This document shows, piece after piece, positions 35,082-46,492 of a stretch of DNA of 64,000 nt. The translations under genes and the position numbers were made by a program. The notes under the pieces are model-generated. The model saw only the letters and a list, made by a program, of their open reading frames with translations, ran no database searches and was not told where the DNA came from. Origin of the DNA: Mycocentrospora acerina (Eukaryota > Ascomycota > Dothideomycetes > Pleosporales); NCBI GenBank assembly GCA_022701365.1, contig JAKUHH010000207.1, positions 1-64,000 of the forward strand. The letters run 5' to 3'. Each line of letters opens with the position of its first letter. The stretch's first letter is position 1.

Positions 35082-37383
35082 TTAAGCAGCAGGGGTATCC
35101 GTAATGAGCTTCGTGATCTTTCCTATGGCAATGGTCTGACCTTGGTCTCTGTTTATTTGTTAGCTATGATTGTTTCTGCGAAGCACGTAAAAATTGGCTT
35201 ACCTCAACGTGAATCGACCTAGTTGGGGGTAGTCTTCAAAACGTTCCACACAGATAGAACCAGCAGTACCTGTAACTTCTAGACGAGCAATAATGCTCAT
35301 ACCCTTAGTAGCGAATCCTGGCGCCTTCTTGCTCTTACGGCCTGTGCCTTTCTCCAGTTTATGCAGCAGGGCAGAGATTGTGACTTCTTCTTGCGCAGCG
35401 TGTACGTGTAGCACACAATTGAAACCGGCGGTCATAATGGATTTGAGGTCAAGTAGCACGACTTGGGCCTCAAATTGGGAAACGCAGTGCACAGGTCGCT
35501 TTGGTGAACAAAGCACATATCCTGGGAGAATATCTTCCTCTTCAACACCTCGAAGACGAATACGTATTTGATCACCGCACATGGCACCCGGAATTTCTTC
35601 CTCTTGTTCTCCGTACAAGGCCGAGATGTGAATTAGTTGTCGGTTGGGCATCATGAGATACTTATTCTCCTTCTTGATGATACCTGAAAGTGTTAGCTCA
35701 CAATCCAATCATTACGAAGACTTCACCCACCAGACTCAATCTTGCCTTCCACCATAGTTCCCAAGTCCTTGTATTTGGCAGCAATAGGCATCATGAATGG
35801 AGCGTTGAGTTTGCGGTCAAGTGCCTGCATGTCGTCCAAGTACTCAAGAAGGGATGGACCACCATACCATGGCGCAGTTTCCTTGGGTACTCGCTCCTTG
35901 ATACCAGTGAAGGTCTGAGCACTCACAGGCATCATGGCAATGTCAGTTTTTGGGTTGTATCCTACACCCTTCAAGAACATGACCAGCTTGGAAGTGCACT
36001 CCTTGTAGCGCTCTTCGGACCATTCGACAGTTGGGTCATCCATTTTGTTGACAACAATGATCAGCTTATTGACACCTTGTGTTTTGGCCAACATAGCATG
36101 CTCTCGAGTCTGGCCTCCCTTCTCAAAACCAGTCTCATATTCTCCCTTACGAGCGGAGATGACGAGAATACCAACATCTGCTTGCGATGCACCGCCGATC
36201 ATGTTGGGAACGTACGTCTTGTGACCTGGAAAATATAAGAATGCGGAGCGAAGGGGTTGTGGGTATACTGACCGGGAGCATCCAGAATGGAGTATCGTCG
36301 CTTTTCTGTCTCGAAGAAGCCACGACCAACTTCGATTGTCTTACCCTGGGCACGCTCTTCTTTATTCAAGTCGAGCGCCCAAGAGATGTACCATGTCTCT
36401 CGGCCAGCATCCTTGGCCTCACGCTTGTACTTGTCCAATGTCCGCTCGTCAACCATGCCGGTGGAAATGAGGATACTGCCGCCAAGAGTCGATTTGCCTG
36501 CATCGACGTGGCCCAGGAAGATGATGTTCACGTGCTCTTTGCCGTAAACCTCAGCAAGTGTAGCCTCGTCAACAACATCAGCCAACTCCTGCTCAATGTC
36601 GGCCACCTTGGCGGCAGGCTTCTCCTGTCGCGCTGGGCTATCGCGCCCTGATGGTGTCGGCGAAGTCCTGCCCGATGCTGTGGGCGAGGACTTGGTGGGC
36701 TCCCCAGTCTTCTCGATGGCCTTTGCGGCTGCGACCTTGGCTCCTGCTTCTGGTGCTGCCTGATCAACATTCTCCTTTGCAGACGGAGGCGCAGGGGCTG
36801 TTGAACCTAGAGTGAGCACCTTTGTTTGGCCTGCTTTCTCCACCTTGGGCGCGGCGATGTCGGCACCGATGGACAGGACCTTTGCCTTGGGCGCACTATC
36901 GCCACCGATGGTCAGGACCTTTGCCTTTGGCGCCACGTCCTTGTTGACATGTGCAGTTGGGGCAGGCGCAGAGGCGTCGGCGCCTGCTTGCTCTGCCTCG
37001 CCCCGCTTTGCGATTTTCACGGGGGTCTGGCGTGGTTGTTGCTGCTGTTGCGGGGCCTGGTAGGCCTGCTGTTGCTGTCCATATTGGTTGTAGTTTGGAT
37101 AGCCGGCCTGGCCCTGCTGCTGGCTGTACTGGGGGTATCCGCCCTGCTGGTAGCCGTACTGGCCGTAGCCCTGGTTGTATTGCCCGTACTGCTGGTACTG
37201 GCCGTATGCCTGCTGGCCGTATCCGCCGTATGCCTGCTGGCCGGGGACAAACGACTGTGCGCCAGGAACGAACGACTGGGCGCCGGGAACAAAGGCCTGT
37301 GGCTGCCCCTGGGCGTGGTTGATGTTGAGGTTCTGAGCCTGCTGCGCGAGCCGCTCCTCCTCGTCTTCCCAGCTATCGGCCAT
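35082..37383 (-). CDS. SUP35: Translation termination factor eRF3 (Sup35) with prion-like N-domain
   Basis: Four exons: 37383-36273, 36225-35731, 35683-35203 and 35148-35082 (introns 47, 47 and 54 nt), 717 aa. eRF3 is the GTPase that works with eRF1 to release nascent protein at stop codons. The G domain has GHVDAGKST at about 291-299, DAPGHK at about 368-373 and NKMDD; beta-barrel domains 2 and 3 follow. Residues 1 to about 125 are a Q/Y/G/N-rich, prion-like domain. Near its start, LNINHA is followed by three FVPG units, resembling PAM2-type motifs that bind the MLLE domain of poly(A)-binding protein. A charged middle region with repeated PKAKVL(T/S)IG units at about 165-220 links it to the GTPase. 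The layout matches fungal Sup35 N-M-C organisation. It is divergent from the Yrb30-like gene across 476 bp. Confidence 0.96.
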
Positions 37384-37859
37384 TGTGCGTGCGAGGCGTC
37401 GCCGTTGCGCGGTTTTGTGTGGGTGGTGCAAGGGGGCCGGCGCCGATGGAATTCAGGGTGCGTGTATGGCAGAGGATGGGGTGCAGGCGGGAGCAGTGCA
37501 GGCCCTCGTGATATGCCGTCGAGGGGTGCGAAAAGCGAGAAATGTGCGGGTGCAGTTGCGTCGTGGTGGGGTTTGCCTGCCTGGTGGGGCCGACTTTGAC
37601 TCAATGCACGTCCGCGGCCTGATATTGGCCAGCCCAACCAGCACCCCCAGCATCCACCACAAACGCGTATGACGATGCATGCAATGGGGCCAGGCGAATG
37701 AAACGCGACTCCCTTCTGGTACTTTCTCTGCGCGCCCAGTCCTCGTAGCATCGTCCCAGCAAGCAAACATTGCGTCTCCATGATCTTGTGCCGGCCCTTT
37801 GCCTCCGCTCGCCACCATCCATCCACGAGCTTGACACAATACACAATACACAAGCCAGC
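37384..37859. promoter_or_regulatory. Divergent promoter region, eRF3 / Yrb30-like
   Basis: The 476 bp between the two start codons must contain both promoters. The open frames seen here on both strands are continuations of GC-rich sequence and have no recognisable product. Confidence 0.5.
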
Positions 37860-40289
37860 ATGGAGGTCCTGTTGGCAAAAGTAGGATTTTCGTCTCCGTC
37901 TTCTTTCCTGCCAGCCGTCATTGCTGGCTGTACGCGACTGCTGGGCCCTTGGAAGTACGCTGATAGCTGACTGCGCCATAGGTTACCCAGCAAGCGATGA
38001 GCTATGCCATTCGCAGCGGCATAGCCATCACAAGCACATATGCTCTCAAGCAGTGTGGCCGACTCATGAAAGTGGGTAGACAGCGCCCTTGCGCTAGCGC
38101 ATACTAACCAACCAAGACAGTCGATGGCCATGAAAAGGAGGAGCTTGCTGCGTTGCAGTTTCGACTCGATTCAAAAATCAAGGTAGGTCTCACAAATGGC
38201 CACTTGAAACAATGCTCTAAGCAAACAGATTATATCCCCAGCAATTGACATGATCGAACTCATTGCTGCTCGTGGTAACACGTCCCTCGAATCAGCTGTT
38301 ACGCTCACCAAATCTCTTCGATGGGACATCCAAGAGCTAGGCAGTCGTGTGGAGAAGGCAGTTGCAGAAGAACAGCTTTCCCGTAGAGGCAGCTCAAAGG
38401 CCAAATCCCGTGCTCAGAACGACATTGAACTAAGAGTCATCATATCCGACATGAAGAGACTTCTGGATCGAATTGAAGACGCCGTCCCCTTGATTAACCT
38501 AGCAATCACTACTTCAGGTGTCAGCCTCTCCCACACACTTCCGGCTACAGTATCGCCGTCAAGGCTTCTGCAGGCAAGCACCTTCTTGACCTCTGGAGAT
38601 AGCCAGTATTGCATGAGCAAACCAAGAGCACAGCAGATTGGGCCCACCTTCACACTGTCCATGTATATGCTATTTGCAGGGTATGCCAATCGAGTACACG
38701 AAGAGGGCATTCGCGATACTACATGGAAGGAGGTCATGCACAAAGCTCGAGTCACGCTCCTCAGAGTACCACTTGAAAACGTCTACGATTATCCCACACC
38801 GTTTGGGTCAAATTTCCGACGGGCTGATGAAGCTAACCATGATCATATACCTTCAGACAGCAAATTGCAAGAGTACGCTTATCAGCTGCTTATTGTAGAA
38901 GATCTCGATGACGGCCGAATGCATAACTATGATGACGATGAACCTTACCCAGAGCCATATGATGGAATTGAACAAGCAGGTCTGCGTGAGATCGTACCAA
39001 TCCATGAGATTTCCAAGATTTTCTACGCTGATACTGGTAAAATCCTCAACATTGGCACTGAGGGGGAGACTAATAATCCCATCTTATTGCTGAAACGAGA
39101 TATCAATGCGACACCTCCACGCCGTACAATGGAGCCAGTCGCCACTGATGTAGGCTATGAGTCTGATGAATCACACACTGTCGGCGCTAGTTCAGTGGAC
39201 GACGAACAGTCAGAGCTAGATGACCAGTTGCGGCGCGAATCTACTCCTGATCTACGCGAAAAGCTCAACCATGATCCCCAGATACCTGAAGTACCTGAGA
39301 TTCCCAAGTTCCCCTGGCGTCTTCCGCCAACTCTGGACCTCGAGTGGATGGCATTTGAGGTTTACAGTGAAGATCCATCCACAGACTCAGAAAATGATGA
39401 GAATGAGGGGTTAGAGTATGATATTCCATCACCTCCACGAGTAAAAAACGGCACCCAACACTCACGCTCAGAGTCCTCGGATCTTCTTACAGATCTAACA
39501 AATCTAAGCATAAAATCCGACTCGCCTCAGCCGACACGAGATACTCAGCTTATACCATCACCCCAGAAGAGGCCTACACTATTCACAAGAAGCACACCTC
39601 TTCAACCCACCTCCCTCCCCGCCATCAAGACATCATTATCCCTCCTCGAAATGCTTATCCGGCTCACTGCTCTTCAACAATTCCAACAATCGTCCCACCT
39701 CGCCATCCCTGATGAATTCCTCACATTTTTTCTTTCCGAAAGCAGCACCTCGGGCGCAGGTGGCGACGCCGATCTACGTCGCCGCTACCGTCGTGAAGCG
39801 CGTATGAGGGTTGGCTTCGATCCCTACGACGAAAGCCCAATCAAACGCCGCGGCGAAGAATACCTCGAGCACGAGTTCCACGACCAGATCAACGAATACG
39901 AAGAGACATCACCAGAGGAGAATATCTCGTATGACTACGAGGGCTACCCAACAGGAAGAACATACTCGAGCTCGCGCTCCCACACGCCTACCCGCTCGCC
40001 TTCTATTCCAAGTTCCGTGCCAGTGTCGAGTGGCCGCTCGATTTCTACGGCAGATCTGCTGAAAGGCTCGAGATCATCATTGCCGCATTTGTCGTCTCCA
40101 AGTCCGCTACTAAGACGTGCAACTACACAGCCGGGGCAAAATAGAGGGATGAAACAGCCTAGTTTTAGAGGCCTGCCCATATCGCTTCCAAGACAGAGCG
40201 CGATCCTCGTGCCTGAGACGCCGCCAGCTGGTTCTCGTAAGCAAACGCAAAACAAGGCAGAGGTGGATGGAAATGAAGATGATTCATGA
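37860..40289 (+). CDS. YRB30: RanGTP-binding protein, Yrb30-like
   Basis: Four exons: 37860-37880, 37982-38075, 38121-38182 and 38229-40289 (introns 101, 45 and 46 nt), 745 aa. The N-terminal 250 residues (VTQQAMSYAIRSGIAITS, IISPAIDMIELIAARGN, SLRWDIQELGSRVEKA) match the fungal Ran-binding family whose yeast member Yrb30 binds RanGTP and influences its hydrolysis. The middle and C-terminus are acidic, Ser/Pro-rich and probably disordered. The first exon encodes only MEVLLAK. Simply extending it would hit a stop before reaching the conserved VTQQAM block, so the 101-nt intron is needed. The second intron has a clear TACTAAC branch site. Confidence 0.82.
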
Positions 40290-40659
40290 TCATGACCAGG
40301 AGCTGAAAGACATTGCGATTTTTCATTGTAATTGAAAATGCTAATGAAAGCAAATTTCAGTCGCGATACACGGTCTTGGAAGTACGTGCACATGCTCTTA
40401 AGGAGGAAAGTTTGCAAACAATAAGGAGTTTAAGATACCATTTCGAGTTTACACAATAGTGCAGCACAAATTTAGAACAGCTTAGCATAGCGTATCAAGG
40501 AGCGGAGCATCAGTATAGCTAACGTCAATTCATTCCGGGTCATTCGTTTCATATCCCGCACAAACCCAATCGAGTGAAAGGAACAAGAACCTGTCTCAGT
40601 CGTCTTCACCCAAACACCCAAACGCCTGCTTCTCCCTTGAAAGTCAGAACAAAGTCAAC
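40290..40659. other. Convergent 3' region, nothing seen
   Basis: 370 bp between the stops of the Yrb30-like and BSD-domain genes. It should contain both 3' UTRs and polyadenylation sites. Confidence 0.5.
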
Positions 40660-42276
40660 CTACTCCCAATCTTCCTCGTCACTCTCCTCTGCAGCCACCT
40701 TCTTCTTATCCTGCTGTGGACTGCCCGGTGCGCGGCTCGTCGCCCCGCTCACAAGATCATAACTTGCATCGCTATCTGCGACGCTCTTCTCATCGTTTGA
40801 TCGGCGGGGCTGGGCGGGCTTGAGTGTCTCTTTAGAGGCAGCGGGATGGATTGCAGGAGTTTGTTTGGGGACTGCAGAAGTTGGAGCAGGTTTTTTGGAA
40901 GGAGGGGTAGGCTCGTCGTCCGAGTCATCTTCGTCGGAATCTTCTTCTTCTGAGTCGTCTTCCTCATCTGAGTCTTCTTCCTCGGAGTCTTCGTCCTTTT
41001 TAGTGATCGGTACTGTCTTGGGAGTTTCTACTTTCTTGAATTCTTCCGCCTTCTTTGGCTCCTCAGTCTTTGTGGGTTCTTCCAGTTTCTCGACGACTTG
41101 ATCTTTCTTGAGGGGTTCTTGCTGCTTTGAGGCCTCGCCTTCGTCTGAATCGTCGCCTTCGGAGTCTTCTTCCTCCGAGTCCTCATCCCAGGCTACTTCT
41201 TCTTCGTCGGCAGGGGTAGATGCTGTTGGAGGTAAGTATCAAACCATATTGCACTGATCAAAAGAAGCCTTGAAAACACACCTTTCAGCAGGTCCCGCCT
41301 CCTCTGCTCCTCGCTTTCGATGACATGGCGCAAGAAATAGTATCGGCACCAGAATGTCGCATAGTCGACTCTCTCCGGTACAACCTTCTCCATAGCACTC
41401 CTCAATTCCTCATGCTTTTCCAGGTCCTTGGCAATTGCATCCGTTTTCTTCTCCACATCAAACTCCTGTTTCCAGTCCTCCCACTGAGGACTCGCTGGAT
41501 CCTTTAAGAATGAATCTAACGAGGAATGAATAACATGCAGTTGCGCATCAAAACGTGTTGCATGTACGACCTTCTTGCCGCTGCTATCTTTGGACTCGAA
41601 CAGTACGGCAGCGTTGGTGTCGGCTTCAGAGCCCGATGCGGGGGGCGCGATAGATACAGCATCGCTAAGGAAGTTGCGGATGTTTGTTCCAAACTTGAGC
41701 AGCGCCTCGTCTGCCGCGTCTTCTGCCTTCTCAATATCCTTGAACCGCTTTGCAGCTTCAGAGCGCAAGCGCGAGAGCATGCCCTCTGCCTCCCGGACGA
41801 TGTCGGCGGGCAGGGATTCGGGGCGGTCGGGGTGGGCTGTCATATCCTCCTTCTTCTCTTCCTCGATGGAAGCGTCTCTGGCAGTGGATTCGGGCTTGGG
41901 AACGGTGATGTCACCGGCCTGAAGGGAGATCTTGCGGGCATGGCTGATCAGAGAGGAGACGCCGGCGGTTGCGTTCTGGACGGTGGGCGCATATTGCTTG
42001 CTTGCATTGTCGATGTACTGCTCGCTCTGGTACGTCGTGGTCAGCGACCCCTCATGTTAGCACTGCACAGCATGGGACCGGTACCTGCTTCTTCACAGTC
42101 CCAAAGAACCCTCCTATGCGCGCGGCCCACGGGCTGCTGGATATGGCCTTGTATGCGTCCTGGAACTCGGCGTTGAGATTGCTTGTCTGTGGCTCGGCAC
42201 TGTCACTGGCAGCTCCTTGCTTAGAGTCATCCCCACGGTAAGCTCCCTGCTGAATCTGGTCGTATGCAGAATCCAT
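40660..42276 (-). CDS. BSD-domain protein
   Basis: Three exons: 42276-42085, 42026-41282 and 41222-40660 (introns 58 and 59 nt), 499 aa. The BSD domain at about residues 240-310 has the hallmark aromatic pattern (VDYATFWCRYYFLRHVI). BSD domains occur in TFIIH p62, synapse-associated proteins and DOS2-like yeast proteins; this one is closest in layout to the fungal Dos2/SYAP1-like group. The N-terminal helical part contains FGTVKKQSEQYIDNASK, typical of that group. The C-terminus is an extreme Asp/Glu/Ser tail followed by Lys/Glu/Pro repeats (EEPTKTEEPKKAEEFKK) and ends EEDWE. The role of Dos2-like proteins is not well defined. Confidence 0.82.
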
Positions 42277-42618
42277 GGCGCAGGTGTCGGAGGGGTTGCT
42301 CGTGAGACCCAGTGATGCCGAAGTGCGGGACAGCCAGAAGCAGCTTAGTGTCCGTGCAGTCACATTGGGCCAGGGAGGTGTTTCATGCGCTTGGTGTAGG
42401 ACAAGCTTCCTTGCTCGCCTTTCCACCCGCAGAGATGTTCTTTCATGGACTGTGCACACTGCCTGCATCATTTGTGCTGTGCTCTTACTCTGCATCGCCG
42501 CTATGGCTTGCTTGCCTCTTCCGACACCCATGTTCCAACGGCCATCAACTGATACTCGTCCTGATTGAGCATGTGCTCGTAATCACGATTTTGGTAGCTA
42601 CACAATCGCCAAGCTATC
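42277..42618. other. Short intergenic region
   Basis: 342 bp between the stop of Tsr2 and the start of the BSD-domain gene, both on the minus strand. It holds the BSD promoter. No other feature was seen. Confidence 0.5.
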
Positions 42619-43236
42619 TCACCTCTTCTTCTTGCCCACCACCTTGGTAAACCCATCGTCGTCAACCTCGGGCTCAACCCTCGGCTTTGCGGCAACCAGA
42701 GCCGGCGCATCGCCCATCTCCTCATCCTCGTCGCTCTCCTCATCTACACTGTCCCACTCTGCATCCTGGTTGCTTTCCTTCACATGCACATCGCCTGTTG
42801 CAACCTCCTTGCCCTGTCTCGCCTCCCACTTCTTCTGCAGCGCATCCACCGTCGCTGTGCTGCCCTCTCCAATCTCCTTCTTCAGCCCCAGAATATCCTT
42901 TGCCACCTGCACTTCCGTCTCGTCTTCTAGCCGTATGCCATATTCGTCTTCGAGGATTTGTAGCAGCATTACTTCGACATCTTCCGTATCTGTCTGCGGC
43001 TCGCTTGTAAAGAGGTCGGAGATTTGGCCTGCTAGCCAGTCGCGCTTGTCGGCGCTGTCAGGTCCACCCCACTGATTTTTGACGGCGACGGTGAGGATGG
43101 GCCAGTTGAAGAGTACGTGCCAGATCCCAAGGTCGAATTTGGCTTGTAGTTGTTCTTGAGCACATGTCAGAAAATGCGCACCAGATCATGACGCCGACGT
43201 ACCTGGCGTTGCCGCAGCACTGGAGGGTGTAGACAT
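42619..43236 (-). CDS. TSR2: Pre-rRNA processing protein Tsr2
   Basis: Two exons, 43236-43203 and 43154-42619 (48-nt intron), 189 aa. Tsr2 is the chaperone that escorts the small-subunit ribosomal protein eS26 (Rps26) into pre-40S particles. The family WGG motif is present (NQWGGPDSADKRDWLAG) within a helical N-terminal domain. It is followed by an acidic region (DEESDEDEEMGD) and a basic tail VVGKKKR, as is usual for the family. The length is normal. The splice join (ATP-EQLQAKFDLGIW) gives a continuous N-terminal helix. Confidence 0.92.
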
Positions 43237-44571
43237 GTTGACGTATTGGTTTTGCAAGCTCGTCGAATTTGCTTCACAAAAGTTCTGGATGAGGGGACGA
43301 CTTAATCGATAAGGACGCCAAGACAAAATCTTCTTCTGGAGCACGTGAAGACGTGAGATTGTCGCGTTCTTCTGGGGCAGTCAACGCTGTCTCACTCGTT
43401 TACTTTTGACGAAGATAGCCAAGCAGTCGCGTTGGTGAAATTACAAATTACTGGGTGAATTCGATCGTGTCGATGGCCCGTATCTCGAGTACGTGTGCGA
43501 CGTCTGAGACGACTGATCACAGAAGGAAGGCTAAGCTTTATACTTGATCATTTACCAGGCGAGGAGCAAAGCCACATTCACTAACTCGCAAGCAGGATAC
43601 GAATAGCCTGATAAGAAAGAGGCATCGTGGCAGTCTTGGACATGGGGGCAAGGTCAATTGCTCCAGGTCATGATGCTACGATACTGCGATATTGCCACAT
43701 TGCGACATTGCGATGGAAGGCATCTGCAATCGCATGTAATGTTCAGTGGGGGTAGCGACGCACGTGCATGTGAATTTGAGAGAGCTGCAGGGATGGCTTT
43801 GGGGGCAACGCCTGCTTAGAACAAGATTGCAACCTTGTAGATCGTCGGCCCTGTGGCCTTGTCGTCGAGAAAGATATGGGTAGAGAACAGCAAGATGGGC
43901 CAATTGCAGATCACCGCGGACTGATGTGGAGATAGGTGTATAGATGGTCTCTAGATCTTGAATCTTGAGTAAAGCCAACGTGCCAAGTTGAACCGCAACA
44001 ACTAGGGAGTCAGCCAGTGTCATATCGGGCTCTGCTGTCTTGGATCTGCCCTCTTGGGCTGGTAGTGTCTATGCGCTCAACAAACATGTCCCCGGAGCAC
44101 CGAGCCTGGACAGCCAGTCGCAACCCAATGACCGCTTGGCGGTGGTGGTGGTCTAGGTGAGACACCAAGACAACATTCTGATTTGCTGGAGTCGCCAGTC
44201 CAGCCAGTCCATGACGTCGTGCTCGTATTCAGTCCATCTTAGCGCGGGAGCGCCCTGCCTGTCCATGACGTCGATCGTTCTGGGAACCTTGCTCTGGGCC
44301 GTGCTGGAGAAAGGAGCGGATGCTTAAATTATTCTTAATTCGTCCCGTGGACCCTGATCTGCCATCTTGCGTACATAGTATATCGCAGTCTCCTCTCCGC
44401 CGTCGTGTTGTGTTGGCAAATCAATCCTTGACCCACCATATCCCCTGTACAACCCTTCGCCTAGACCAACCCCCCGCATTGCAAGCTCCGTGAACGAACT
44501 CGAACCACAATCACCAGACAACACGTTGCACGACTCTTCCTCTCAGGACCCACGCAGCACACAGTGACAAC
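43237..44571. other. Intergenic 1.3 kb, no gene seen
   Basis: Region between the divergent Tsr2 and Slm1-like genes, presumably with both promoters. A minus-strand open frame at 43676-44023 has no recognisable product. The sequence near 43675-43715 has short repeats of ATTGCGACATTGCGA type. Confidence 0.5.
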
Positions 44572-46050
44572 ATGTCTGAGCCTCTCTCTGCGCCTTCGCG
44601 CACCTTCACAAACGACGACGATGCCATTCCTGGCGAGGACACGTCTGAGGTCACCAAGCTCTTCGCAGAGCGCCTGCAGGCCTGGAAACATGCTTGTGCA
44701 TACCTCGAAGACTACGTGACGGCCACGGAGAAGGTCAATCACGCGCATGGCAAGGAGTATGAGAAGGTGCTCAAGGTAAGTGTCGTGTAAAGAGGCGCGC
44801 GCAAGGAATGCGACCAAAAACTGACAGGAAAAAAGACAGTCAAAGATCCTTTAAAAGAGGGCCACCACTTTGACCAGACTCTGGGCGGAGTTGCCGGCAT
44901 GTTTGAGAACATCAGATCCAACACACAGGGCATCTCCAACCAGCACTACGAGACGGCCAAGCAGCTGAAGAGCGTCATCATCCCCATCTTTGAGCGACTC
45001 CATACCGAGATTAAGAATAAGAGTAAGGAGCTCACCAAGGGCGCAGGCAAGGGCAGCAAAGCCGTCGACAAGGCTCGCGCGCTCACGCAAAAGCACATTG
45101 AACTTCTTGGCCAGCACACGGCCACGTTCGAGTCGAGTGGCGGCAGGATGACGGCCACCGATGATCCCTACATCCTGCAGCGTGGAATCATGCATCGCCT
45201 GAACAAGCAGGTCCAAGAGGAGAACAACAACCGCCAGGACCTCATCAGCGTGCAGAACTCATTTGCCCAGTTTGAGGCGCACATCATCCAGACGGTCCAA
45301 CAAGGCTTGGGCCAGTTCATGCAGGTTATGCATGCCCAGGCTGAGCATACCAAAGCCGCCTACGGAGATATGGTCGGTACTGCCCAACGCATTCCCTTGG
45401 ACTTTGAGTGGAACGCCTTCATCCAGCGCAACAACAACGTCCTGATCGACCCCGCCGCACCCGCTCGCACTCTCTCCAGCATCACCTTCCCCAATCAAAA
45501 CCACCGCTCCACAAAGCCTTTGATCGCAGGCTCCCTCGGCCGCAAGGGCAAGATCATGCGCTCATTTGACACCAATTACTATGTTGTCACCCCGTCCAAG
45601 TTCCTCCACGAGTTCAAGACGGACGACGACTTTGCCAAGGACCCCGTACCTGAGAATTCATTCTACCTGCCCGACTGCGTCGTTGGCGCTGTCAGTGGTG
45701 CAAAGTTCAACGTCAAGGGCAAGGATGTGTCCAAGGGCAAACTCGGAAACACCTTTTCCATTAGCCACGAGCTACAGTTCAAGGCCCACACTCCCGACGC
45801 AGCGCAACAGTGGTGGGAGATTATCCGGCAGGCGGCCGGCCAAGTCACTGCCGACCTGCCAGACTCGAGCGTACCGAACAGCCCCATTGGAGATGACAAA
45901 CATCCTACGCCGCTGCAGACCCAGGGCCTCGCCCACATTGACACAGACTTGACAGACCGAACTGGTACGGCACCGTCGAGCGCAGTAGCAGGCCCAGGCA
46001 GTGCCGTGGCACCCAGTAGTGCTGTTCCTGGCGAGCCGGGGAAATACTAG
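44572..46050 (+). CDS. Slm1/Slm2-like BAR-PH protein (TORC2 effector)
   Basis: Two exons, 44572-44775 and 44836-46050 (60-nt intron), 472 aa. Slm proteins bind PI(4,5)P2 at eisosomes and carry the kinase Ypk1 to TORC2 during membrane stress. The N-terminal about 250 residues are helical and BAR-like (HACAYLEDYVTATEKVN, QTLGGVAGMFENIRSNTQGI, SVIIPIFERLHTEIKNK). A PH domain follows at about 270-385 (GSLGRKGKIMRSFDTNYYVV, AAQQWWEIIRQAA). The C-terminal tail is low-complexity with GTAPSSAVAGPGSAVAPSSA. The acceptor at 44835 is the only nearby AG that keeps the frame open. Confidence 0.88.
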
Positions 46051-46492
46051 TGGTCTACCTCTATGCTCCGACACTATGCAGAGTGCGAGTCTATTGACAG
46101 CAATAGGCAGTAGGCGTCGATGAAGATGAGAATGAGTTGTTGCGTAATGTCCCTTGTTTTAATTCCTATGATACCACGCGTTGTGTGTGTGTTTGTATGT
46201 TTGTGACATGTAGAGATACTTGTCAATCAGATCCTGTAGCACTTCACGTTCCAATGAAAAATGTGACTATTCAAATATAGCATGTTCTTGTGGTGTTGAG
46301 GAACTCTGCCTTGGATGGGACCTAGGAGACGATGAGAAAAGTCCATCTATTCATCTTCATATACCAATCCACTTTATATTCGAGAGTGAGCGCATATAAG
46401 CAAACCAAATACTCCAAAACAAAAACAACTATCAAATCAATCCCTTGACCAATCCTATTGTAAACGCCAATCATACAAGTCCATTATTCTCT
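46051..46492. other. Convergent 3' region, nothing seen
   Basis: 442 bp between the Slm1-like and glycosyltransferase stops. It contains a GTGTGTGTGTTTGTATG stretch near 46181 but no gene. Confidence 0.5.
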
